Origin: Candidatus Butyricimonas faecavium
GTDB lineage: Bacteria > Bacteroidota > Bacteroidia > Bacteroidales > Marinifilaceae
Reading direction: 5' to 3'
Length of the DNA: 64,000 nt
Assembly: GCA_944321125.1 (NCBI GenBank)
Contig: CALUKD010000004.1
Span: 124,001 to 188,000 of the forward strand
The notes below the pieces were generated by a model, which was not told the origin of the DNA, did no database searches, and saw only the letters and a list, made by a program, of their open reading frames with translations. Shown piece by piece: positions 1 through 8,279 of the stretch (the stretch's first letter is position 1; each line of letters opens with the position of its first letter). A program made the position numbers and the translations under genes.

Positions 1-1097
1 CAGAAGACGAACGTAATCGGGAACTTTTGAAAAGTTACGAGCATTTTTCTCGTTTTGTTCAGGATATGCATTTCTATGGAGAAACAGATGTGGAGAAAGG
101 GTTCGATCGTGTTTCTCAGAAAATCGAAATACACCGAAAGAAGAAAGTTACTCGGATGCGGTGGGTTGTGTGGGGAAGTGTGGCTGCTTCTTTGATGATC
201 GTGATTACATGTACAATATTGTGGCAGCGGGGAATAAGTGAAAGAGGACCACATTCCATGATAACTCTTGCCTCCCCTGATCGTTCTGGTGCGCAGTTGC
301 AGCTTTCTGACGGAAAGACTATTTCTTTGAATAATGTATTGGAAATAAAGGAAATAGATGGAAAAAGTGTGGCAACAAACGACAGTGCGGGAATTGTTTA
401 TCAAAACACACAAGAGAATATTTTGCAAGAGGAAGAGATTATATATAATACGGTGATTACTCCCCGGGGTACAGAGTATCTATTGACGTTATCCGATGGG
501 TCAAAAGTTTGGCTAAATTCCGATTCTCGATTGAAGTTTCCGGTGAAGTTTTTTAAGGGAATAAGACGAGTTGAACTTGTCGGAGAAGCTTATTTTGAGG
601 TAGTGAAAGATACTTCTTCACCTTTTATTGTAAATAGTGGAAAACTGGAAATAAAGGTTACAGGGACTTCTTTTAATATTACGGCTTATCCAGATGAAAA
701 AATGGTACAGACCACGTTGGTGACCGGTTCTGTTGATGTGTGTTGTCCGGAATGTTCGGATACAGAAAGCGTGTCTTTGCTTCCGAATGAGATTGCCGTT
801 TTCGTGCCAGGGGTCCCAAAAATAGAAAAAAAGAAAGTGGATATTACTCCTTACGTGGCTTGGCATGAGGGGTTCCTAACCTTCCATGATGAGAGTTTGG
901 GTTCTATTGCGAAAAAATTAGAACGTTGGTATGATCTTACTTTTGAATTTGAGCAACCGGAAATGAAAGAACTCGTTTTTTATGGGAGTATCAAAAGACA
1001 TGAAAATATTTTGCAGGTTTTGGATATGCTGAAATGCACGAATTTGATAGGTTTTACAATTATAGACTCAAAAACAGTACGCATAACTCGATTATAA
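1..1097 (+). CDS. FecR-family anti-sigma factor (5' end outside window)
   Basis: Inner-membrane regulator that would hold an ECF sigma factor and release it when the partner SusC (next gene) signals through its STN domain. The frame is open from base 3 and reads into the window, so the gene starts upstream; the TTG at 27 is only an internal codon. A single transmembrane segment (WVVWGSVAASLMIVITC) begins near base 160. It is followed by the FecR domain, with TPRGTEYLLTLSDGSKVWLN and a KVTGTSFNITAY strand, and a C-terminal DUF4974-like domain ending near KTVRITRL. SusC starts 28 bp downstream, so the two are probably co-transcribed. The cognate sigma gene is presumably just upstream of the window. 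Family assignment is secure; the sigma partner is inferred. Confidence 0.93.
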   Translation, partial: EDERNRELLKSYEHFSRFVQDMHFYGETDVEKGFDRVSQKIEIHRKKKVTRMRWVVWGSVAASLMIVITCTILWQRGISERGPHSMITLASPDRSGAQLQLSDGKTISLNNVLEIKEIDGKSVATNDSAGIVYQNTQENILQEEEIIYNTVITPRGTEYLLTLSDGSKVWLNSDSRLKFPVKFFKGIRRVELVGEAYFEVVKDTSSPFIVNSGKLEIKVTGTSFNITAYPDEKMVQTTLVTGSVDVCCPECSDTESVSLLPNEIAVFVPGVPKIEKKKVDITPYVAWHEGFLTFHDESLGSIAKKLERWYDLTFEFEQPEMKELVFYGSIKRHENILQVLDMLKCTNLIGFTIIDSKTVRITRL

Positions 1098-1125
1098 GAA
1101 TCATTATTTATTAAAATTAGATTAT

Positions 1126-4100
1126 ATGAATGAATTGAACGATTGGCGGCTACAATCGTGTAGCCAGAGGTGTATTCTTCTGCGAAAGTGTTTATATATA
1201 CTTATCGTGGTGTTTTTCAGTATGATAACTAGCTTTACTTCTTTTGGACAAACAAAGGAAAGGATTACTCTCAAGTTGGAGAATATGACGTTGGAACAGG
1301 TATTAAAAAGAATAGAGTTAGAATCCGGGTATCGGATGTTATACAATAAGGATATTGTGTCAACAGTAAAAAGAATTACTATTCAAGTAAATAATGAATT
1401 GTTGGCTACCGTACTGGATAAATGTCTGGATGGAACGAATTTATCATACATGATTAAAGAGAACACGATAATTATTGCTAAAAAAGGTAGGGAAAATAGA
1501 ATTGAGGAGACGGCAGCAATAGTTAAAGGTATGGTAAAGGATAAAAAAGGAGAACCTTTGGTTGGAGTTTCCGTGGTAATTGCTGGAACTGCAATAGGTA
1601 CAGCGACTGATGTAAATGGTAATTTTTCTTTACCGGTGAAGGATTCGACAGGAATTTTGTTATTCACGTATATTGGTTTCAAGATGCAAAGGGTGGTATT
1701 TCACCAAGGAAAAGAAGTACTGGTTGTAATGGAAGAAGATTTATCTGAGTTGGATGAGGTAACAGTGGTTGCTTATGGTACACGTAAGACAAGAGACGTG
1801 GTGGGGGCTATTTCTTCTGTGAAAGCAGATGATATTAAAGAGATTCCAACGGCAAGTTTTGAAAGCTTGTTACAGGGACGTATGGCTGGAGTTGAGGTCG
1901 TAAATCAATCTGGAGCTCCCGGGGGTGGGGGAAATCTCGTGTTTATTCGGGGATATAATACTTTTGAATTGGAAGGATTAAACGAAATTAATAGTAATGC
2001 TCCTCTTTACGTGATAGATGGAATCCCTATGCTTTCTTTTACTTCTCCGCAAACTGGTACTAATACAATTGCAGAAATAGACCCTTCGATTATAGAATCT
2101 ATAGAAGTGTTGAAAGACGCTGCATCGGCAGCAATATATGGTTCTCGGGGAGGAAACGGGGTAATTTTGATCACGACAAAGAAAGGAAAAAAAGGACAAT
2201 CTCGTTTTTCTGCAAATGCATCTTATTCTTATTCTATGTTACCGAAAGCACCAAAGCATTATGGTGGAAGGATGGAACGGGATTACAATATCGCTGCGTT
2301 AAGAGGGTATCGTTCTGCAAGTATGTTTACGGGCAAATATCCTACATCTTATGATGAAAGTAAATCGTTGACGGATGGAATATATGATTATTTTTGGAAT
2401 AAAGGTAATAATTTGACAACGACGGATGTTCTTCGAGTATTGCAGGATAGTTTGAATCCATTCTATAATAATGCTACGGATTGGTATCGGGAAGCATTTC
2501 GTACTGGTAAAATATATAATGTGAATCTTCAAGCAAGCGGGGGCTCGGAATTACTTCAGTATATGATAGGTGCCGGATACTATGAGGAACGAGGAATTAT
2601 GCCGGGGAGTGATTTTAATCGAATTAATGTTAATGTGGGATTAAATGTTCAACCAGCTAAACGATTGAGTTTGAATACCCGACTTTATGCGGCCTATACG
2701 GATCGTAGTCGGGGAGGAGGAAGTGATGCTAGTAGTGCAAAATATAGAATGGAGAGATTAACTGTAGATCCCCGAACAGCAAGCTCTTTGACAATAAATT
2801 CCGGATCTTTTAAGGAAGAGTTATTGGAAAAATTAAATTTACAAGTGGAAAAGAATAACTCTTACCGTTTTACAGCTAATATAGGGTTGGCATATGAGTT
2901 TATTCCCGGATTAACTTTAAAATTGAACGGTGGAGTTGATTTTAATCAACAAAATAGGCATTTTTTTCGACCGAAGAAGTTAGATGTTGTTGAGGGACGG
3001 AATGAAAATTATATAGAGGAAAGTATTACTCGAAATATCTATATTTTAGGAGAATCGCTCTTAAATTATAATTTTACAATAAAGGAAAAACATAATTTTG
3101 ATATTTTATTAGGGGCATCGACAGATAAAGCTCAGGCATTTAGTAATGAAGATCGGGCAAGTGGAACTGCAAGTGATTATATTCAATATATAAAAAATAT
3201 AGATCCGGTACGCGTAACGGATTCTTGGGGTATCGCTTATTATGAATCTCGATTATTTGCAAGTTCGGATTTATTGGAAAAAACAAATGTCAGTTATTTT
3301 GGTCGTATTGCTTATAATTATAAACAAAAATATTTGTTTGAAGCAACTGTACGTCGGGATGGATCCTCCGTGTTTGGTGAAGACAATCGTTGGGCAACTT
3401 TCCCTTCTGTTGCTTTTGGATGGGTTTTCTCGGATGAGTCTTTTTTGAAATTTAATGGATTGGATTTTGGTAAAATTCGGGTAAGCTGGGGACAATCCGG
3501 TGTACAATTCGATGAACCTTATTTAGCGCTTGGGGTGATTAAATCTGGAGCCTCGTATAACGGAGAAAAAGGAATGCAATCTGACGGTTTGATCAATCGT
3601 CATTTAGGATGGGAACAATCAGATCAATATGATTTGGGCTTGGATTTAGATATGTTTAATTATCGTTTGAAGTTCAAATTTGATTATTATTATCGTTATA
3701 CAAAGGATAAACTTTGGCGAGTGCAGTTACCGAATAATGGTAGTATATATGGAGGACAAAGTACTCTTTGGAGGAATGCAATGGAAGTTTCAAATCAGGG
3801 GATAGAATTTGAGGTTACCGGGGATATATTTCGGGAAACTCAGGTAAAGTGGAAAACACGTTTAACCTTGTCTCGTAATTGGAATCGATTTGAAAAGTCT
3901 TATTCAGGTATGGATGAGGATAATTATATCATAGGAAAGCCTCTTTACAGAATAGATTTGTATAAAGATAACGGATTTTATGATTCGGAAGGGGATGTAC
4001 CTGTTTATTACAAACCGGATGGTTCTCAACAAAAGCTTATGGCCGGAATAAATCCGTATACAGTTGGTGATCCTAGATTAGTGGATGTAAATGGAGATGG

Positions 4101-4641
4101 TAAAATTGGGATAGAAGATTTTGTGTATGCAGGTACTTCAGTTCCTAAAGTATCAGGAGGGTGGATGAATGAATTGCATTGGAAAGATTTTGATCTAAAT
4201 ATGATGTTTACTTATACTTTTGGACGGGATATGTTTAAGACTTATGCAATAAATTCTTTGAATGCACACTCTTCTCTTGGAGGACAGGCACTCTATATTA
4301 ATACCGATAAAGCAAAATTTTGGACGGAAGAGAATCCTGATGATGCCCAGTACCCTCGTTTAGGGTCAATAAATTCGGCAGGAGGAAATGTGATGTCTAA
4401 TCTTGAACATGTTGGATATGTGAAATTAAAAACCTTGACTTTAGGTTATACTTTACGGGAGGAGTGGAGGAAAAAGTTAGGAGTTGGTATACGAGTTTTT
4501 GTCACGGGAGAAAATTTATTTATGATTACGAATTATTCAGGGGTAGATCCTGAAGTTGTAAATATCGCTAGTGGAAATGATGCTTTTGAAACTTATCCTT
4601 TGGCCCGAAAATGGACAATAGGATTAACCTTAAATTTCTAA
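1126..4641 (+). CDS. SusC/RagA-type TonB-dependent outer-membrane transporter with STN domain
   Basis: Outer-membrane channel working with the SusD lipoprotein downstream. Order of parts in 1171 residues: signal region about 20-41 (ends TSFGQ), STN signalling domain about 46-100 (ITLKLENMTLEQVLKRI), carboxypeptidase-regulatory-like beta domain about 133-205 (GVSVVIAGTAIGTATDVNG), the conserved segment LDEVTVVAYGT, plug domain with YVIDGIPM and LKDAASAAIYGSRGGNGVI, then a 22-strand-type barrel ending in aromatic NF. The STN domain makes this a likely FecR-coupled transducer. The start at 1126 leaves an unusually long polar leader before the hydrophobic signal core, so translation could begin later. 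Its plug is of the classical kind, unlike the SusC proteins at 20254, 28418 and 48371. Substrate unknown. Confidence 0.95.
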   Translation: MNELNDWRLQSCSQRCILLRKCLYILIVVFFSMITSFTSFGQTKERITLKLENMTLEQVLKRIELESGYRMLYNKDIVSTVKRITIQVNNELLATVLDKCLDGTNLSYMIKENTIIIAKKGRENRIEETAAIVKGMVKDKKGEPLVGVSVVIAGTAIGTATDVNGNFSLPVKDSTGILLFTYIGFKMQRVVFHQGKEVLVVMEEDLSELDEVTVVAYGTRKTRDVVGAISSVKADDIKEIPTASFESLLQGRMAGVEVVNQSGAPGGGGNLVFIRGYNTFELEGLNEINSNAPLYVIDGIPMLSFTSPQTGTNTIAEIDPSIIESIEVLKDAASAAIYGSRGGNGVILITTKKGKKGQSRFSANASYSYSMLPKAPKHYGGRMERDYNIAALRGYRSASMFTGKYPTSYDESKSLTDGIYDYFWNKGNNLTTTDVLRVLQDSLNPFYNNATDWYREAFRTGKIYNVNLQASGGSELLQYMIGAGYYEERGIMPGSDFNRINVNVGLNVQPAKRLSLNTRLYAAYTDRSRGGGSDASSAKYRMERLTVDPRTASSLTINSGSFKEELLEKLNLQVEKNNSYRFTANIGLAYEFIPGLTLKLNGGVDFNQQNRHFFRPKKLDVVEGRNENYIEESITRNIYILGESLLNYNFTIKEKHNFDILLGASTDKAQAFSNEDRASGTASDYIQYIKNIDPVRVTDSWGIAYYESRLFASSDLLEKTNVSYFGRIAYNYKQKYLFEATVRRDGSSVFGEDNRWATFPSVAFGWVFSDESFLKFNGLDFGKIRVSWGQSGVQFDEPYLALGVIKSGASYNGEKGMQSDGLINRHLGWEQSDQYDLGLDLDMFNYRLKFKFDYYYRYTKDKLWRVQLPNNGSIYGGQSTLWRNAMEVSNQGIEFEVTGDIFRETQVKWKTRLTLSRNWNRFEKSYSGMDEDNYIIGKPLYRIDLYKDNGFYDSEGDVPVYYKPDGSQQKLMAGINPYTVGDPRLVDVNGDGKIGIEDFVYAGTSVPKVSGGWMNELHWKDFDLNMMFTYTFGRDMFKTYAINSLNAHSSLGGQALYINTDKAKFWTEENPDDAQYPRLGSINSAGGNVMSNLEHVGYVKLKTLTLGYTLREEWRKKLGVGIRVFVTGENLFMITNYSGVDPEVVNIASGNDAFETYPLARKWTIGLTLNF

Positions 4642-4652
4642 ACAAGATGGTT

Positions 4653-6194
4653 ATGAAAAAATTATTATATGTGATTTACGGTCTGTTACTATGCACCTCG
4701 TGTAACAATATTCTGGATGTACAGCCGGAGAATGCGGTAACATACAAGAATTTTTTCCAAAACGAGGATGATGTGCATAGTGTGTACGTGCAAATGTATG
4801 CTAATTTGCGAGATGTATATTATGGTTTCTTTACGATGCAACCTCAAGATAAAATAGGATTGCGTTATGATGCTAAAAATACTTCTCCATATGAATATGA
4901 AGAAGAATTAAAGCATTTATCAGTATCTGCTTTTAAATCGCTACTCATTTCATGGCGTGCTTATTACGATGCGATCTTTCAAGCAAATTTCATGTTGGAT
5001 AATTTGTATCGGGCGCATCTTTCTAAAGATCGGGAGAATTTTTATGTTGGACATGCTAATTTTGTGAAAGGATTGATGTATTATGAAATTGCACGTCGTT
5101 GGGGGAATGCTCCTATTCCAATAGATTCGGAAAGTAGTGAAGCATTAGGTCGTTCAGAGGCTTCTGTTGTTTTGGATACGGCTGCAGCAAATGCATTGAG
5201 AGCTTATAACCTTTTAGCAAAGTATGATGAAGCCGTGGATGTTAATGGAAAAACAGTTTCTAAATATTACGCACATAAAGGTGCCGCAGCGGCTCTTTTA
5301 GCAAATATATATGCTTGGAAAGGCGGAATATTTAATGATATGGATGCATATAAAGAAGCAGAGAAATATTGTACTTTAATTATTGAAAATAAAGTTGGTG
5401 TATATAAACTTGAAGACACACCAGAAGATGTTTGTTTGCATAAAAGTATGAGTTGTGAATCTGTCTTTGAACTTTTAAATTTGAATGAGGATTTCGAAAC
5501 AGGTTTAACAACCGGGCGTTATCATACTGGAATTAATTTTCATATAGGGGAAAATTATGGCTATGGAGGTTATCCATTAAATCCGAATTCTGTTGTTGGA
5601 AATAATCAAATCTATTCGTTATATCTGCTTAAAAATGAAACTGTGAAGGAGATTTGGGGAGAAGAAGATTTGAGACGTCAGGCTTATTTTTGGAATTTTG
5701 ACCAGATGTGTGAAGAGAATGTAGATATTACAGGGGGATATGCTTATCCGTATTTTTGGAGAACACCGTTGATAGATCCTTCGTGGAATGAAATGGTTAA
5801 TGTTGTGGGTAACCGAATGTTTTGGCGTTTGGCAGAAATTTATTTATTGCGGGCAGAAGCTCGTTGTCGGGCTGGATTGGCTGGAGCAGAAAGTGATTTG
5901 AATGCTGTTCGAAATCGTGCCCATGCAAATACTTACCCTTCTGTTAAAGATACAGAGGGTTTACAAATGGCTATTTTTAGGGAACGAGAAAAGGAATTGT
6001 TTTTTGATGGAGAGCGCTATTTTGATATTGTTCGTAACGGATATTGGCGTTTGCCAGAGATGATTTCATCTACATTTGCTGCATTGACAGATGAAGATGT
6101 GAGAAATGGGGCCTTGTATCTGCCGATTCCAGATTCTGAGATGACGAGAAACAATAAAATGCGGAGAAATCCTTATTGGTTAGCAAAATGGTAA
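4653..6194 (+). CDS. SusD/RagB-family surface lipoprotein
   Basis: Surface lipoprotein that caps the adjacent SusC and binds ligand. The frame opens at 4611 inside susC. The start is placed at ATG 4653 because MKKLLYVIYGLLLCTSC then gives a lipoprotein signal with acceptor Cys17; ATG 4647 is an alternative. After the signal come NILDVQPENA, a SusD hallmark, TPR-like helical segments (FVKGLMYYEIARRWGN), and the C-terminal RagB region (AEIYLLRAEARCRAG, FREREKELFFDGERYFDIVR). About 513 residues, a normal family length. It starts 11 bp after the susC stop. The ligand cannot be read from the sequence. Confidence 0.94.
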   Translation: MKKLLYVIYGLLLCTSCNNILDVQPENAVTYKNFFQNEDDVHSVYVQMYANLRDVYYGFFTMQPQDKIGLRYDAKNTSPYEYEEELKHLSVSAFKSLLISWRAYYDAIFQANFMLDNLYRAHLSKDRENFYVGHANFVKGLMYYEIARRWGNAPIPIDSESSEALGRSEASVVLDTAAANALRAYNLLAKYDEAVDVNGKTVSKYYAHKGAAAALLANIYAWKGGIFNDMDAYKEAEKYCTLIIENKVGVYKLEDTPEDVCLHKSMSCESVFELLNLNEDFETGLTTGRYHTGINFHIGENYGYGGYPLNPNSVVGNNQIYSLYLLKNETVKEIWGEEDLRRQAYFWNFDQMCEENVDITGGYAYPYFWRTPLIDPSWNEMVNVVGNRMFWRLAEIYLLRAEARCRAGLAGAESDLNAVRNRAHANTYPSVKDTEGLQMAIFREREKELFFDGERYFDIVRNGYWRLPEMISSTFAALTDEDVRNGALYLPIPDSEMTRNNKMRRNPYWLAKW

Positions 6195-6211
6195 TTATAA
6201 CAAGAATAGCA

Positions 6212-6802
6212 ATGAAAAATATATTATTAAGTATTATAATAGCTTTTATTACAGTAAGTTGTTCCACAGATTGGAATTTTGTAAATACTGGATTGGCAAA
6301 AGAACACTTTGACGGAACTATGTACGAATACTTTAAAAGTAATCGTTACGATTGGGATTCGTTACGGGTAATGGTTGAACATGCCGGATTGGTGGATTTG
6401 TTTAATGGAAGTGAAGCAATCACTCTCTTTGGTCCTACTAATATATCGATCCGAAAATGGATGAATAACAATGGGTATGAATCAATTCAGGGGTTAGATA
6501 AAGAAATGATCAAAACGAAAATTCTAGATTGTGTGTTTGAGGGTAAATTATTGCGAGATGAGATTCCTGAAGGTGATTTTAAAAATCAGGAAAGGATAGG
6601 AGGAAAGGAGTATACAGCTAAATCCGGTAAGACGATTTGGATTTATCGTTATCGCTTATCTGATGGGGCAGAGCTTCATGCTGGGGCTGCAATTCTTTAC
6701 TTGCAGGGAAATGTTTCTACTGATGTAGCTTCCTCGAATATTCAACCAACGAATGGAGTGGTTCATTCATTGAGTTATAACTATATTTTTGGTTCGTTAT
6801 AA
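6212..6802 (+). CDS. FAS1 (fasciclin)-domain lipoprotein
   Basis: Predicted exported lipoprotein carrying one fasciclin-like domain. ATG 6212 is chosen because MKNILLSIIIAFITVSC is a clean lipoprotein signal with Cys17; the open frame begins earlier, at 6176, inside susD. FAS1 hallmarks are ITLFGPTNISIRKWM (the H1-like motif), a middle beta region and the terminal NGVVHSLSYNYIF (the H2-like motif). About 196 residues. FAS1 domains usually mediate adhesion or extracellular-matrix-like contacts. Here the position right after SusC-SusD suggests an accessory surface protein of that uptake complex, which is inference. The gene is 17 bp downstream of susD. Confidence 0.8.
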   Translation: MKNILLSIIIAFITVSCSTDWNFVNTGLAKEHFDGTMYEYFKSNRYDWDSLRVMVEHAGLVDLFNGSEAITLFGPTNISIRKWMNNNGYESIQGLDKEMIKTKILDCVFEGKLLRDEIPEGDFKNQERIGGKEYTAKSGKTIWIYRYRLSDGAELHAGAAILYLQGNVSTDVASSNIQPTNGVVHSLSYNYIFGSL

Positions 6803-6817
6803 TAAATATTGAAAATT

Positions 6818-7243
6818 ATGAGTACGAAATGGATATATGGTTTGTTGATCATGTTGCTTTTTGCTTGTGATGACAAAGAAGTGGGTTTTTTGGATATTTC
6901 CAGAGCTGAATATTCTCCCAATTTCATGGAGATACCCAAGTATGAAGATATTGATCCGATAGTAGAAAGTCAACGCCTTGAATTGGGAACTCCTTGGGTT
7001 ACGTTACAAATGCAAGGAGTCTTGGGTACGAATCCCATAACTTTCTCCATTGAGGACGTGAAAGCTAGTGAGGGGGGAAATGCTGAATTGTTTAAGGCAG
7101 AATTGGAGATTATTGGAGGAGGGACGATGTATTATCCGATAAAGCCTCAGGCTCCGGCGGGAAAGTATGTAGTTTCCGTTCGACTAACAAATGAAGGATA
7201 TAGTAAAGTGTTGGAAGATGCGTACACTTTTGTCGTGAAGTAA
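6818..7243 (+). CDS. small lipoprotein of unknown function, end of SusCD/FAS1 operon
   Basis: Not recognised as a named family. The 141-residue product from ATG 6818 has a lipoprotein signal, MSTKWIYGLLIMLLFAC, with acceptor Cys17. A beta-rich body follows that ends PAGKYVVSVRLTNEGYSKVLEDAYTFVV, reminiscent of the short beta-sandwich proteins (DUF4843/DUF1735-like) that accompany SusD. A TTG codon at 6809 is in frame, but ATG 6818 fits the signal peptide better. It lies 15 bp after the FAS1 gene and is followed by a terminator, so it is the last gene of the operon. Confidence 0.75.
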   Translation: MSTKWIYGLLIMLLFACDDKEVGFLDISRAEYSPNFMEIPKYEDIDPIVESQRLELGTPWVTLQMQGVLGTNPITFSIEDVKASEGGNAELFKAELEIIGGGTMYYPIKPQAPAGKYVVSVRLTNEGYSKVLEDAYTFVVK

Positions 7244-7266
7244 ACAAAGAGTAATCGTGGTGTGTG

Positions 7267-7305
7267 AGGGATCTGTATTATGCGGATCCCTTATTTTATT
7301 TTTTT
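7267..7305. terminator. rho-independent terminator between convergent genes
   Basis: Stem AGGGATCTG / CGGATCCCT (one G-T wobble) with a seven-base loop, then TTATTTTATTTTTTT on the plus strand. It ends the plus-strand SusCD/FAS1 operon. Its right arm reaches the first base of the lepB stop codon (7291-7293), so the run of T is actually the 3' end of lepB. Confidence 0.8.
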
Positions 7306-8145
7306 GAAAAATCTTTGCCACACGTATTTCTTCGTGTTCGGGTCTTTTGACGTGAGGATAAACGAGGCTTTGCCCACGATAAAGTCTTCGGGGATGGGAC
7401 CGATATAGCGGGAATCCCGGGAGTTGAAGACTTGATCTCCGGCCACAAAGTACCAGTTTTTTTGGAACGTGTATTCCCGGATCAGGGAATCTCTGATGTA
7501 GAGTTGGCGTTGTTGCGAGTGTACAGGAGCTTGGGTTTCGTAAGCGATCAGATGGCGATAGAGTGAGAAATTCAGAGTATCGAGTAGGACGTTAGTTCCC
7601 GCGGCGGGAAGGTATAAGGGACCGAAGTCTTGGATGTTCCAACGGTGCCAGTAATCGAAAGGGAAAGCGTTGTAAATACCCGGGGCGTACTCCCCGTGGT
7701 AATAATGCAGGCGTTGCTGTTCTTCCATATTCCCGAATCCTGTTTTGCCATTGACGTGATTGATACCCTTGATGATCGATAGCGTATCTCCCGGCAGGGC
7801 AATACATCGCTTCACGTAAAATGTCCCTAAATCCATGTCCCAACGACCGTTTGTATGCGTGGGAAAGTTGAAAACAATCACGTCATTACGTTTTAGGGAA
7901 GAAAATCCCGGTACCCGCACAGTTTCCGGGTGTGCGCCGTCCAGAAAGTCGAAGTTTTTGTAAAAGCGGGCTCCCATGTACATTTTGTTCACCACGATAA
8001 AATCGCCCGGTTCGATGGTGGGGTACATCGAGTCGGAAGGGATGCTGTAGAAGTCCACGATAAAAAAGCGCAATAGGGCGGCAATTACGATGGCTAACAG
8101 TATGGCTCCTACGTACTGGAATATGGCTTTAATTACTTTTTTCAT
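7291..8145 (-). CDS. lepB: signal peptidase I
   Basis: Inner-membrane serine-lysine protease that removes signal peptides from exported proteins. An N-terminal membrane segment (AILLAIVIAALLRFFIV) precedes the S26 boxes. Box B, IPSDSMYPTIEPGD, carries catalytic Ser39. Box D, FYVKRCIALPGD, carries catalytic Lys112. Box E, VAGDQVFNSRDSRYIGPIP, is near the C-terminus. At 284 residues it is normal for the family. It is the last gene of the minus-strand envelope block. Its ATG overlaps the TGA of a 45-codon hydrophobic frame (8142-8279), an arrangement typical of translational coupling. Confidence 0.95.
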   Translation of the reverse strand: MKKVIKAIFQYVGAILLAIVIAALLRFFIVDFYSIPSDSMYPTIEPGDFIVVNKMYMGARFYKNFDFLDGAHPETVRVPGFSSLKRNDVIVFNFPTHTNGRWDMDLGTFYVKRCIALPGDTLSIIKGINHVNGKTGFGNMEEQQRLHYYHGEYAPGIYNAFPFDYWHRWNIQDFGPLYLPAAGTNVLLDTLNFSLYRHLIAYETQAPVHSQQRQLYIRDSLIREYTFQKNWYFVAGDQVFNSRDSRYIGPIPEDFIVGKASFILTSKDPNTKKYVWQRFFKKIK

Positions 8146-8279
8146 TTTTTTCTTGAGATAAAAATACGTTCTAAATAGTAATAAAACAAGGGAATGATGA
8201 ATAAACTGACAAAGATTCCAGCCGTTATTCTAGTGATAAGTGCGATAAATATGAGTGCGATGTAAAACGAAAGGAATCT
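8142..8279 (-). other. possible small membrane-protein frame without canonical start
   Basis: Between the ligase-like gene and lepB the minus strand holds 45 uninterrupted codons encoding an almost entirely hydrophobic peptide (begins RFLSFYIALIFIALITRI, ends YYYLERIFISRKK). Its TGA overlaps the lepB ATG as ATGA. The frame is the same as that of the upstream gene, right after its TAG, and contains no ATG or GTG; the only TTG is two-thirds of the way in. Either it uses a rare start such as ATA or ATC, or a start was lost, or the TAG is read through, or the resemblance to a gene is accidental. Confidence 0.35.
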
